61,967 bases of DNA from Burkholderia sp. BCC0506 (GTDB lineage Bacteria > Pseudomonadota > Gammaproteobacteria > Burkholderiales > Burkholderiaceae), in assembly GCF_902833145.1 (NCBI RefSeq), contig NZ_CADFEN010000021.1:1-61967 (forward strand). Reading direction: 5' to 3'. Positions 7,985-15,371 of this stretch are shown here, piece after piece (positions within the stretch are counted from its first letter, which is position 1; each line of letters starts with the position of its first letter). The notes beneath the pieces are model-generated. The model was not told the DNA's origin. It ran no database searches and saw nothing but the letters and a program-made list of their open reading frames with translations. Position numbers and translations under genes: made by a program.

Positions 7985-8776
7985 TCAAAGCCGGTCGAAC
8001 GCGAGCGTCGGCACGTCGACGACCGTGGCGCCGCCGTCCGCGACGAGCGTCGCGCCGGTCACGAACGATGCGTCCGGCGATGCCAGGAACGCACAGACGG
8101 CCGCGATCTCGTCGGGATCGGCCGCGCGCCGCAGCGGCACGTCGGCGCTCACGCGGGCGTACGCACCGTCGAGCGCATCGCCGTGCGCGGCCATCAGCGG
8201 CTCCATTTCCGCATCGGCCATCGGCGTGCGGACCCAGCCCGGGCACACGGCGTTCGCCCGCACGCCATGCGGGCCGTAGTCGCGCGCGAGCGATCGCGCC
8301 AGCCCGAGCAGCGCGTGCTTGCCGACCGTGTAGCCGCATACGCCCGGCCCCGCCGCGAGCGCAGCGATCGACGCGACTAGCACGATATTGCCGCGCTGCG
8401 CGATCAGGTCCGGCAGGCACGCACGCGTGCTGACGAATGCGGTGTCGAGGTTCGCGTGCATCGCATCGCGCCACTGCGCGTCGCCCGTTTCGTCCGCGCG
8501 GCCGAGCCCGTGGCCGCCCGCGCAGGCGACGAGCGCGTCGACGCGGCCGAAGCGTTCGGCGATGCGCGGCAGGAACCCGGCCCAGTCGGCGGGGCGGGCG
8601 GCGTCGCCGGCCAGCGCGAGGCCGCCCGTTTCGGCAGCCAGCGCGTCGAGTGGCGCCCGGCGGCGGCCGATCAGCACGACGCAGTCGCCGCGACGGGCGA
8701 AGCGGCGCGCGCAGGCGGCGCCGATGCCGGTGCCTGCGCCGGTGATCGCGATCGTGCGGGGTTGAGCGTGCGTCAT
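7985..8776 (-). CDS. Short-chain dehydrogenase/reductase (SDR)
   Basis: A classical 263-residue SDR. The cofactor loop TGAGTGIG is at residues about 12-19, the usual NNAG is replaced by ACAGG, the catalytic Ser is in VLVASIAALAA, and the catalytic pair is in YTVGK. PGWVRTP follows, as in many classical SDRs. Arg residues after the second strand (LIGRRRAP) suggest NADP(H) or NAD with a basic loop. GGAG lies upstream of the chosen ATG. It is the first gene of the leftward cluster and probably oxidises a hydroxyl group of the imported compound or an intermediate. Confidence 0.92.
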   Translation of the reverse strand: MTHAQPRTIAITGAGTGIGAACARRFARRGDCVVLIGRRRAPLDALAAETGGLALAGDAARPADWAGFLPRIAERFGRVDALVACAGGHGLGRADETGDAQWRDAMHANLDTAFVSTRACLPDLIAQRGNIVLVASIAALAAGPGVCGYTVGKHALLGLARSLARDYGPHGVRANAVCPGWVRTPMADAEMEPLMAAHGDALDGAYARVSADVPLRRAADPDEIAAVCAFLASPDASFVTGATLVADGGATVVDVPTLAFDRL

Positions 8777-9214
8777 GTCGTTCTCCGGAAAGGGGCGTTC
8801 CGGCCACTTTAGGCGCCGTCGGCGCGCGCCGGTATCCGCCGAATGGATGAACGCGGGTCGTCCGGACGGCCGCGCGCAGGGCGGCCGTGGCCCATTTTGC
8901 AAAGGCTGACGATGTCCGCCGCCGAATCGCTCTATCCTCCATATTTTTGGGATAAGCCACGAAAGCCCGGCAAAATAGCGCGGGCGGACCCGCGGCGCGT
9001 CGGCCTCCCGATTCCATCGTACGAATCGCGCGGCCAGCAAGGGCGCGGCCAGCCAAGGCGCGGCCGGCAATGGCACGGCACGCGGGATCGGCGCGAGCGG
9101 ATGCCTGATCGGCTCGGTCCGGCGTCCGCCGACGGATCATGTCGCCACGGCGTATCGCCCGGTTGCGCGCTGGCGCGGCCGGACCATCGACACAAGAACA
9201 GGGAGGGGCCGGCA
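8777..9214. other. Intergenic region between the SDR and metallopeptidase genes
   Basis: This 438-bp divergent gap holds the promoters of both flanking genes. It contains an AT-rich core at about 8930-8955 (TATCC and GGATA inverted around CATATTTTT) and three tandem 15-bp repeats at 9028-9072. I see no convincing gene inside it, although open frames run through it in several registers as expected for GC-rich DNA. Confidence 0.6.
9028..9072. repeat. Three tandem imperfect 15-bp repeats
   Basis: Three adjacent units GCGCGGCCAGCAAGG, GCGCGGCCAGCCAAG and GCGCGGCCGGCAATG lie 143 bp upstream of the metallopeptidase start. They differ at a few positions each. They may be a simple expansion or repeated binding sites; nothing further can be read from them. 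Confidence 0.7.
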
Positions 9215-10093
9215 ATGAGGCTGGACGACGAAAGAGAAAGCATGAACGTCGAGGATCGCCGCGGCGCCGGCGGGTTCGGCGGCGGGCGCGCGACGATCGG
9301 CATCGGCACGATCGTGGTCGCGCTGGCCGCATCGTATTTCTTCGGGATCGACCCGCGCGTCGTGCTCGAAGGCGCGTCGGCGCTGCAGGGCCGCCAGCAG
9401 CAGGCGCAGCCCGCGCCGACCCAGCACCAGGGCGCGCCGGCGAACGATCCCGGCGCGGTGTTCACGCGCAAGGTGCTCGGCAATATCGAACGCACGTGGA
9501 CGGACGTGTTCAATACCCAGTTGCACGCGCAGTACCAACCGCCGAAGCTCGTGATGTTCACGAATTCGACGCCGACCGCGTGCGGCACCGGCCAGACCGC
9601 GATGGGGCCGTTCTACTGCCCGGGCGACCGCAACGTGTATATCGATCTCGGCTTCTACGACGAACTGCGCAGGCGATTCGGCGCGGGCGGCGATTTCGCG
9701 CAGGCCTACGTGATCGCGCACGAAGTCGGCCATCACGTGCAGAACCTGCTCGGCATTTCCGACAAGGTCGACGCCGCGCGCAGGCGGTCGAGCCAGGCGC
9801 GCTCGAACGCGCTGTCGGTGCGGATGGAACTGCAGGCCGACTGCTTCGCCGGCGTGTGGGCGAACAACGCGCAGCGCGCGAACCAGCGGCTGATGGAGCC
9901 GGGCGATTTCGAGCAGGGGCTGAAGGCCGCCGCGGCGATCGGCGACGACCGGCTGCAGCAGCAAGGGCAGGGCTACGTCGTGCCCGAAAGCTTCACGCAC
10001 GGCACGAGCGAGCAGCGCGTGTACTGGCTGCGGCGCGGGATGGAGTCGGGCGAGGTGAGCGCCTGCGACACGTTCGCCGCGAACGCGCGCTGA
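9215..10093 (+). CDS. Putative neutral zinc metallopeptidase (YpfJ family)
   Basis: The 292-residue protein has a short cytoplasmic head, one membrane anchor (about residues 26-44), a Q/A/P-rich linker and then a peptidase domain. The zinc motif HEVGHH is at residues 169-174, with Glu170 as the catalytic base. A later SVRMELQADCFAGVW segment carries the family third ligand region. CGTGQTAMGPFYCP is also typical of this family. GGGAGGGG precedes the ATG at 9215. The active site should face the periplasm. The native substrate is unknown; E. coli YpfJ is likewise poorly characterised. Confidence 0.92.
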   Translation: MRLDDERESMNVEDRRGAGGFGGGRATIGIGTIVVALAASYFFGIDPRVVLEGASALQGRQQQAQPAPTQHQGAPANDPGAVFTRKVLGNIERTWTDVFNTQLHAQYQPPKLVMFTNSTPTACGTGQTAMGPFYCPGDRNVYIDLGFYDELRRRFGAGGDFAQAYVIAHEVGHHVQNLLGISDKVDAARRRSSQARSNALSVRMELQADCFAGVWANNAQRANQRLMEPGDFEQGLKAAAAIGDDRLQQQGQGYVVPESFTHGTSEQRVYWLRRGMESGEVSACDTFAANAR

Positions 10094-10123
10094 AACGAGG
10101 CGCGCGCACCGTCGCGCGCTTGT

Positions 10124-10166
10124 ATCGTCCCGGCTGAACCGGCCACCCCGGCCGGCCCGGGACGAT
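10124..10166 (+). terminator. Nested GC-rich hairpin downstream of the metallopeptidase gene
   Basis: ATCGTCCCGG at 10124-10133 pairs with CCGGGACGAT at 10157-10166, and inside it CCGGCC (10139-10144) pairs with GGCCGG (10150-10155). Only a TTTG follows, so it would be a weak intrinsic terminator or a transcript-end stabiliser for the gene ending at 10093. Confidence 0.5.
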
Positions 10167-10181
10167 TTGCCGATTTGTGCT
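10166..10181 (+). promoter_or_regulatory. Copy A of a recurring 16-bp direct-repeat motif
   Basis: TTTGCCGATTTGTGCT differs at one base from the perfect copy at 15188. It consists of two TTTG(C/T) half-sites 8 bp apart. It lies 76 bp upstream of the LuxR gene and is followed by an 8-bp hairpin (ACCGGCGC 10183-10190 with GCGCCGGT 10197-10204). Homology with copy B extends a further 9 bases downstream. It probably binds a regulator; which one is not known. Confidence 0.5.
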
Positions 10182-10257
10182 CACCGGCGCTTTTCGGCGC
10201 CGGTAGGCTGGCCGGGACTTCGACGTTCGATGTCGTCCATCCGCCAGCCGATTCCCC

Positions 10258-10998
10258 ATGCCGACCTCATCCGTTTCCGCCGACCACGATGCCGCCGACT
10301 GGCAACGCGTGCTGCGCGCGTGCGTCGATGCGTTCGACGCGTTCGCGAGCCCGTCGGCGATCGTGTTCTACCGGCTCGACCAGAGCGGCGAGCCGGCCGA
10401 TTTCGAGCTGTTCGGAATGCCGGAATCGATGCACCGCACCTATGTCGCCCGCTACCGGATGCTCGATCCGCTGCATCCGTCGCGTTGCGCGGCGGGCGAC
10501 TGCGCGGTCGTCACGCTCGCGTCCCAATTACCTGACGAAAGACGCGCGGCGTCAGCGTACTGGACCCGTTTTCTGCGTCGGCACGACGTGGCCGACGTCG
10601 TCGAGATCTGGCTGCGCGACGCGGGCCGCACGGTCGGCGCGTTCTCGCTGCTGCGCTTCGGTATGGGCGACGCGCACGGCAACGGCACGGCAGCACGGTT
10701 CGTACCCGGCGAAATCGACGCGCTCGCGCGGCTGCAGCCGGTCGCCGAAGCGGCGCTGGGCCCGCTGCTGCGCGCGCGGCGCGGCATCCATCGAATCGGT
10801 TGCGAGGCGCGGCTGACCTACCGCGAGGAGCAGATCGCGCGACTCGTGCGCGACGGCCGCTCGAACAAGGAGATCGCGCGCGATCTCGCGCTCGGGCCAC
10901 CGACGATCAAGACCCACCTGATGCGCATGTACCGCAAGCTCGGCGTGTCGAATCGCACGGAGCTGGTCGGGGCGTTGTTCCTGTCATCTGATGGATAA
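10258..10998 (+). CDS. LuxR family transcriptional regulator
   Basis: The 246-residue protein ends in a clear LuxR/GerE helix-turn-helix (LTYREEQIARLVRDGRSNKE, about residues 185-204, then TIKTHLMRMYRKLGVSNRTEL). The N-terminal ~170 residues do not show the W/Y/D residues of acyl-homoserine-lactone pockets, nor a receiver aspartate with its usual surroundings, so it is a LuxR-solo type with an unrecognised sensory domain, perhaps GAF-like. Copy A of the recurring motif sits in its upstream region, tying it by regulation to the amine cluster starting at 12231. Confidence 0.9.
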   Translation: MPTSSVSADHDAADWQRVLRACVDAFDAFASPSAIVFYRLDQSGEPADFELFGMPESMHRTYVARYRMLDPLHPSRCAAGDCAVVTLASQLPDERRAASAYWTRFLRRHDVADVVEIWLRDAGRTVGAFSLLRFGMGDAHGNGTAARFVPGEIDALARLQPVAEAALGPLLRARRGIHRIGCEARLTYREEQIARLVRDGRSNKEIARDLALGPPTIKTHLMRMYRKLGVSNRTELVGALFLSSDG

Positions 10999-11037
10999 TC
11001 GCGATCCGAACATTGCCCCTTTCGCGATCGCGGATTC

Positions 11038-11703
11038 ATGAATACCAAAGCGCTGCTGGCCGTGCTGCTCGTCTTGTCGAGTTTCGCTGCCTCGACCTTC
11101 GCACAGGAATGGGCGCCGGCTTCCTGTTTCGTGCTGCAACCGACCCGGATGGCCCTGGAAGACGCCGGCGAAGCGGGCGCCTATCCGGGAGGCGGGTGGC
11201 TCGGACTGACCTCGAACGGGAACCATTGGATGCTCGCCTCCGCACGCGTTCGCTTCGAACCGGTGCAGCCCGACGGAGGCATCGTCGATATCCAGTCCAA
11301 CCCGAGACGAGCGGTCGCGCTGTTTCGTTGCAAGTCGCTCCGACCGGGCAAGGTCGACGCGGTAAACCTGGCGTTCCCGACCGACGGAAGGGTGATCGAT
11401 CCCGGCGTCAGCACATTGCGTTTCCGTTTTCACGGCCGCCAGTACGGAATCCGTCACACGGTATCCGGTGCGGTGATCGCCGAAGGCGACGGCAGGCGAT
11501 CCGTTCTGCATGACTTCGGCGGCAGCACACCGCCGTTCCGCGCGACGCTGATCTGGGCGGGCGATCTCGATCGCGACGGCCGGCCGGACTTCCTGATGAG
11601 GTTCGAAAGTGAGATTGGCGCCAGCTTCTGCCTGTTCATATCGGGCCGCGCGGGGAAAGACGGACTGGTCGGGCCCGCGAGCTGCCTGGACGTCAGCGGC
11701 TGA
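11038..11703 (+). CDS. Secreted protein of unknown function
   Basis: This 221-residue product begins with a clear signal peptide (hydrophobic core LLAVLLVLSSF, cleavage after STFA near residue 22). The mature protein has few cysteines (about five) and a DLDRDGRPDF loop near residue 180 that looks like a calcium-binding FG-GAP or EF-type turn. It should be periplasmic or surface-exposed. I do not recognise the family. It follows the LuxR gene by 39 bp and might be co-transcribed with it. Base and codon use are a little less GC-extreme than the neighbours. Confidence 0.78.
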   Translation: MNTKALLAVLLVLSSFAASTFAQEWAPASCFVLQPTRMALEDAGEAGAYPGGGWLGLTSNGNHWMLASARVRFEPVQPDGGIVDIQSNPRRAVALFRCKSLRPGKVDAVNLAFPTDGRVIDPGVSTLRFRFHGRQYGIRHTVSGAVIAEGDGRRSVLHDFGGSTPPFRATLIWAGDLDRDGRPDFLMRFESEIGASFCLFISGRAGKDGLVGPASCLDVSG

Positions 11704-11820
11704 CGGTCACGAGACGGGCGGCGCGCTATTCCTGTAATCGTCTTGCTCGCCGGCCCGCGACATCGTGCAGTATCATGCGCGATCGTCGTCTCGACAACCA
11801 TCCGGGAAAGGGCCGAAAAC

Positions 11821-12018
11821 ATGGACGTCGCGATCCTTGCCGCTTCGCTGTTGGTCATCGCGTTGAGCATTGCGCTGCCGATTTTCATCATCAGAACCGT
11901 CAGAAGCGGGATCTACGACTCGCTGTACTTCCTGATCCCGCTTGCGCTCGGCGTTTATTGGCTGGACTACCAGGCGTACGACTTCCTCGTAGCGATGGGG
12001 CACGGTTTCAGAAACTGA
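11821..12018 (+). CDS. Small membrane protein of unknown function
   Basis: The 65-residue product has two hydrophobic stretches (about residues 4-26 and 34-54) separated by a basic IRTVRSG turn, so it should span the inner membrane twice. The ATG at 11821 follows GGGAAAGGG, a reasonable ribosome site. I do not recognise a family. A possible promoter with AGTATCAT lies about 50 bp upstream. Confidence 0.68.
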   Translation: MDVAILAASLLVIALSIALPIFIIRTVRSGIYDSLYFLIPLALGVYWLDYQAYDFLVAMGHGFRN

Positions 12019-12124
12019 CGATTCGATGACCGGGCGTCGGTCCGGCATCCCAACCCCAGCTGTCCCGGCCGACCACCCGCGTCGCCCGCCCGCCGGGTCC
12101 GAACCCCGCAACCTTGCGCCACGC

Positions 12125-12140
12125 GCTGCCAATTTGCGCT
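12125..12140 (+). promoter_or_regulatory. Copy B of the recurring direct-repeat motif, upstream of the aldehyde dehydrogenase
   Basis: GCTGCCAATTTGCGCT matches the perfect copy at 13 of 16 positions and then continues with CACCCGGCGC, nearly as in copy A. It lies 90 bp upstream of the start of the aldehyde dehydrogenase gene, where an activator site would be expected. Confidence 0.5.
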
Positions 12141-12230
12141 CACCCGGCGCGATCTCCCGTCGATACAGTGGTCCGACGCCCGCGTGCCTCACAGGCACGC
12201 GGCCTAGCCACGACAATCAACGAGACGCCC

Positions 12231-13733
12231 ATGAGCAACACGACCTTCGTCGCCGTCAGCGACACCGTGCGCACTTTCGTCGCGCGCGATTTCGGCCTCT
12301 TCATCGACGGAGCGATGCAGCCCGCGCACGCCCCGGCGCGCCTCGACGTGTACGACCCCGCCACGGGCGAGCGGCTCGCGACCGTCGCCGATGCCGACGC
12401 CCACGACGTCGACCGCGCGGTCGCCAGCGCGAAACACGCGTTCGACGCGCGCGTCTGGAGCGGGCTGCGGCCGGCCGACCGCGAGCGCATCCTGCTGAAA
12501 CTCGCGGACCTGATCGAAGCCGACGCCGAAACGCTCGCGCAGCTCGAGACGCTGAACCAGGGCAAGTCGATTCACGTGTCGCGCGCGATCGAAGTCGGCG
12601 CGAGCGTCGAATACGTGCGCTACATGGCCGGTTGGGCGACCAAGATCACCGGCCAGACGCTCGACGTGTCGATCCCGTTCCCGCCCGGCGCGCGCTATAC
12701 GGCCTATACGCGCAAGGAACCCGTGGGCGTGGTCGCCGCGATCGTGCCGTGGAATTTCCCGCTGATGATCGCGGTGTGGAAGCTGATTCCCGCGCTCGCG
12801 GCCGGCTGCACGATCGTGCTGAAGCCGTCGCCGGAAACGCCGCTCACCGCGCTGCGCCTCGCCGAGCTCGCGCTTGAAGCCGGCGTGCCGCCCGGCGTGT
12901 TCAACGTCGTCACGGGCGGCCGCGTGTGCGGCGCGGCGCTCGCGAGCCATCCGTCGATCGCGAAGATCTCGTTCACCGGGTCGACCGCGACCGGCAAGCT
13001 GGTCGGCGCGGCGGCCGTGCAGAACATGACGCGCTTCTCGCTGGAGCTCGGCGGCAAGAACCCGATCGTGATGCTCGACGACGTCGACGTCGCGCAGGCG
13101 CTCGACGGGGTGGCCGCCGGCGCGTTCTTCAACCAGGGGCAGGTGTGCGCGGCCGCGTCGCGCATCTATGTGCATCGCAGCAAGTTCGCGCAGCTCGCCG
13201 ACGGCCTCGCGGGCGTCGCACGGTCGATGAAGCTCGGCGCGGGCCTCGACACCACCGCGCAGATCAACCCGCTCGTGTCCGCGCACCATCGCGACAAGGT
13301 GGTCCAGCACATCGAGGGCGCGCGCCGCGCGGGCCTCGCGTTCCTTGCGGGCGGCACGCCGGCCGACGATCTGCCCGGCTATTACGTGAAGCCGGCCGTG
13401 ATTGCCGATCCGCACCCGGACAGCGCGATCGTGCGCGACGAGGTGTTCGGCCCGGTGATCGTCGTCGTGCCGTTCGACGACGCGGCCGACGCGGTGCGCC
13501 TCGCGAACGCGTCGCCGTACGGCCTCGCCGCGAGCATCTGGAGCAACGACCTGAAGCGCGTGATGAACCTCGTGCCGCAGATCGAGGCCGGCACCGTGTG
13601 GGTGAACTGCCATATCCCGCTCGATCCGTCGATGCCGTTCGGCGGCTACAAGCAATCGGGCATCGGCCGCGAATTCGGCCAGTACGCGATCGAAGGCTTC
13701 ACCGAAACCAAATCCGTGTGCATCGCGCACTGA
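12231..13733 (+). CDS. NAD-dependent aldehyde dehydrogenase of an amine catabolic cluster
   Basis: This 500-residue enzyme should oxidise the aldehyde released from an amine to the acid. It has PWNFP (173-177), Lys198 for the cofactor, the general base Glu272 in LELGGKNP, the nucleophile Cys306 in NQGQVC, and FGGYKQSG near the C terminus. It most resembles phenylacetaldehyde/betaine/gamma-aminobutyraldehyde-type enzymes of about 500 residues. I chose the ATG at 12231 by length and N-terminal family fit. The aminotransferase gene follows after 52 bp, supporting an amine-to-aldehyde-to-acid route. The exact substrate is unknown. Confidence 0.94.
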   Translation: MSNTTFVAVSDTVRTFVARDFGLFIDGAMQPAHAPARLDVYDPATGERLATVADADAHDVDRAVASAKHAFDARVWSGLRPADRERILLKLADLIEADAETLAQLETLNQGKSIHVSRAIEVGASVEYVRYMAGWATKITGQTLDVSIPFPPGARYTAYTRKEPVGVVAAIVPWNFPLMIAVWKLIPALAAGCTIVLKPSPETPLTALRLAELALEAGVPPGVFNVVTGGRVCGAALASHPSIAKISFTGSTATGKLVGAAAVQNMTRFSLELGGKNPIVMLDDVDVAQALDGVAAGAFFNQGQVCAAASRIYVHRSKFAQLADGLAGVARSMKLGAGLDTTAQINPLVSAHHRDKVVQHIEGARRAGLAFLAGGTPADDLPGYYVKPAVIADPHPDSAIVRDEVFGPVIVVVPFDDAADAVRLANASPYGLAASIWSNDLKRVMNLVPQIEAGTVWVNCHIPLDPSMPFGGYKQSGIGREFGQYAIEGFTETKSVCIAH

Positions 13734-13785
13734 CGCGCGGGCCCATCCCACAACCGCAAACACCGATCCGAAAGTGGAGATTGCA

Positions 13786-15126
13786 ATGAGCTACAACGAA
13801 GCGAAGTTCTGGCACCCGATGCTGCACCCGAACGAAATGAAACAGCGCAAGCCGATCCGCATCGTTCGCGGCGACGGCTGCTACGTGTTCGACGAAACCG
13901 GCAAGCAACTGGTCGACGGCGTCGCGGGCCTGTGGAACGTGAACGTCGGCCATAACCGCCGGGAAGTGAAGGACGCGATCGTGCGCCAGCTCGACGAACT
14001 CGAGTACTTCCAGCTGTTCGACGGCATCTCGCATCCGCGCGCCGAGGAGCTGTCGAAGACGGTGATCGACCTGCTGGAGCCGGAAGGGATGCGCCGCGTG
14101 CTGTACAGCTCGGGCGGCTCCGACTCGATCGAAACCGCGCTGAAGATCGCGCGCCAGTACTGGAAGGTGCGCGGCCAGGCCGATCGCACGAAGTTCATCT
14201 CGCTGAAGCAGGGGTATCACGGCACGCACTTCGGCGGCGCGTCGGTGAACGGCAACACGGTGTTTCGCCGCAACTATGAGCCGAACCTGCCAGGCTGCTT
14301 CCACGTCGAGACGCCGTGGCTGTACCGCAACCCGTTCACGCAGGATCCCGAAGAACTCGGCCGGATCTGCGCGGAAATGCTGGAGCGCGAGATCCAGTTC
14401 CAGAGCCCGGACACCGTCGCCGCGTTCATCGCGGAGCCGATCCAGGGCGCGGGCGGCGTGATCGTGCCGCCGGCCAACTACTGGCCGCTGGTGCGAGAAG
14501 TGTGCGACCGCTACGGCGTGCTGCTGATCGCCGACGAAGTCGTGACCGGCTTCGGCCGTAGCGGCAGCCTGTTCGGCAGCCGCGGCTGGGGCGTGCGCCC
14601 GGACATCATGTGTCTCGCGAAGGGGATTTCGTCCGGCTACGTGCCGCTCGGCGCGACGGTCGTGAACGCGCGGATCGAGGACGCGTTCGCCGCGAATGCC
14701 GATTTCGGCGGGGCGATCATGCACGGCTACACGTACGCGGGCCACCCGGTCGCCTGCGCGGCCGCGATCGCGAGCCTCGACATCGTCGTGAAGGAAGACC
14801 TGCCGGCGAATGCGGCGAAGCAGGGCGCGTATCTGCTCGAAGCGCTGCAGCCGTTCGCGGAACGCTTCGCGGCGGTCGGCGAGGTGCGCGGCAAGGGGCT
14901 GATGCTCGCGCTCGACCTCGTCGCGAACAAGGACACGCGCGAGCCGATCGATCCGCTGTCCGGCTATGCGAATGCGGTCGCGGAAGTCGCGCGCGAAAAC
15001 GGCGTGCTGGTGCGCCCGGTCGGCACGAAGATCATCCTGTCGCCGCCGCTCGTGATCCAGCGCGAACAGCTCGACCGGATCGTCGACGCACTCGCGGCCG
15101 GCTTCGAGGCCGTACCGTTCGCATGA
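13786..15126 (+). CDS. Class III (omega) aminotransferase
   Basis: A 446-residue PLP enzyme that transfers the amino group of a diamine or omega-amino acid to a keto acid, usually pyruvate. Seen in the sequence: SSGGSDSIETALK (cofactor phosphate contact), DEVVTGFGRSG with Asp250 binding the pyridine nitrogen, and the Schiff-base Lys279 in CLAKGISSGY. It resembles SpuC-like and beta-alanine:pyruvate enzymes. GTGGAGA lies ahead of the ATG at 13786. It is followed by an amine permease, which suggests the imported amine is its substrate. Choice among putrescine, beta-alanine and aromatic amines cannot be made here. Confidence 0.94.
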   Translation: MSYNEAKFWHPMLHPNEMKQRKPIRIVRGDGCYVFDETGKQLVDGVAGLWNVNVGHNRREVKDAIVRQLDELEYFQLFDGISHPRAEELSKTVIDLLEPEGMRRVLYSSGGSDSIETALKIARQYWKVRGQADRTKFISLKQGYHGTHFGGASVNGNTVFRRNYEPNLPGCFHVETPWLYRNPFTQDPEELGRICAEMLEREIQFQSPDTVAAFIAEPIQGAGGVIVPPANYWPLVREVCDRYGVLLIADEVVTGFGRSGSLFGSRGWGVRPDIMCLAKGISSGYVPLGATVVNARIEDAFAANADFGGAIMHGYTYAGHPVACAAAIASLDIVVKEDLPANAAKQGAYLLEALQPFAERFAAVGEVRGKGLMLALDLVANKDTREPIDPLSGYANAVAEVARENGVLVRPVGTKIILSPPLVIQREQLDRIVDALAAGFEAVPFA

Positions 15127-15150
15127 CGGCGTGACCGCGTGACCGCATCA

Positions 15151-15194
15151 CGGCAAACCCGCGGCGGAGGGTAAACGCCATCGCGGGTTTGCCG
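15151..15194. repeat. Perfect 13-bp inverted repeat after the aminotransferase gene
   Basis: CGGCAAACCCGCG (15151-15163) and its exact reverse complement (15182-15194) flank an 18-nt loop, 25 bp after the aminotransferase stop. No T run follows, so it is not a standard intrinsic terminator. Its right arm supplies the first TTTGCCG of motif copy C, so hairpin and operator overlap. Confidence 0.6.
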
Positions 15195-15203
15195 ATTTGC
15201 GCT
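15188..15203 (+). promoter_or_regulatory. Copy C (consensus) of the recurring direct-repeat motif
   Basis: TTTGCCGATTTGCGCT is two TTTGC half-sites repeated 8 bp apart. It lies 168 bp upstream of the amine permease start, in the only sizeable gap inside the cluster. A T-rich stretch at 15211-15238 follows and could hold the promoter. Confidence 0.55.
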
Positions 15204-15371
15204 ATGACCGCATTATTTTGCCTGCGTATTTTTTCGACATCGGGTCACGGTGTGACTGACACGGGGTCCGGGATCGCAGCGTTCAAGCGCCGCCCCGGGC
15301 CGATCGCAAGGCAACGTGGCCGCAGCCGCCGACGCACCGCGGATTCAGGCCAGCAACGCAAGGAGACAACG

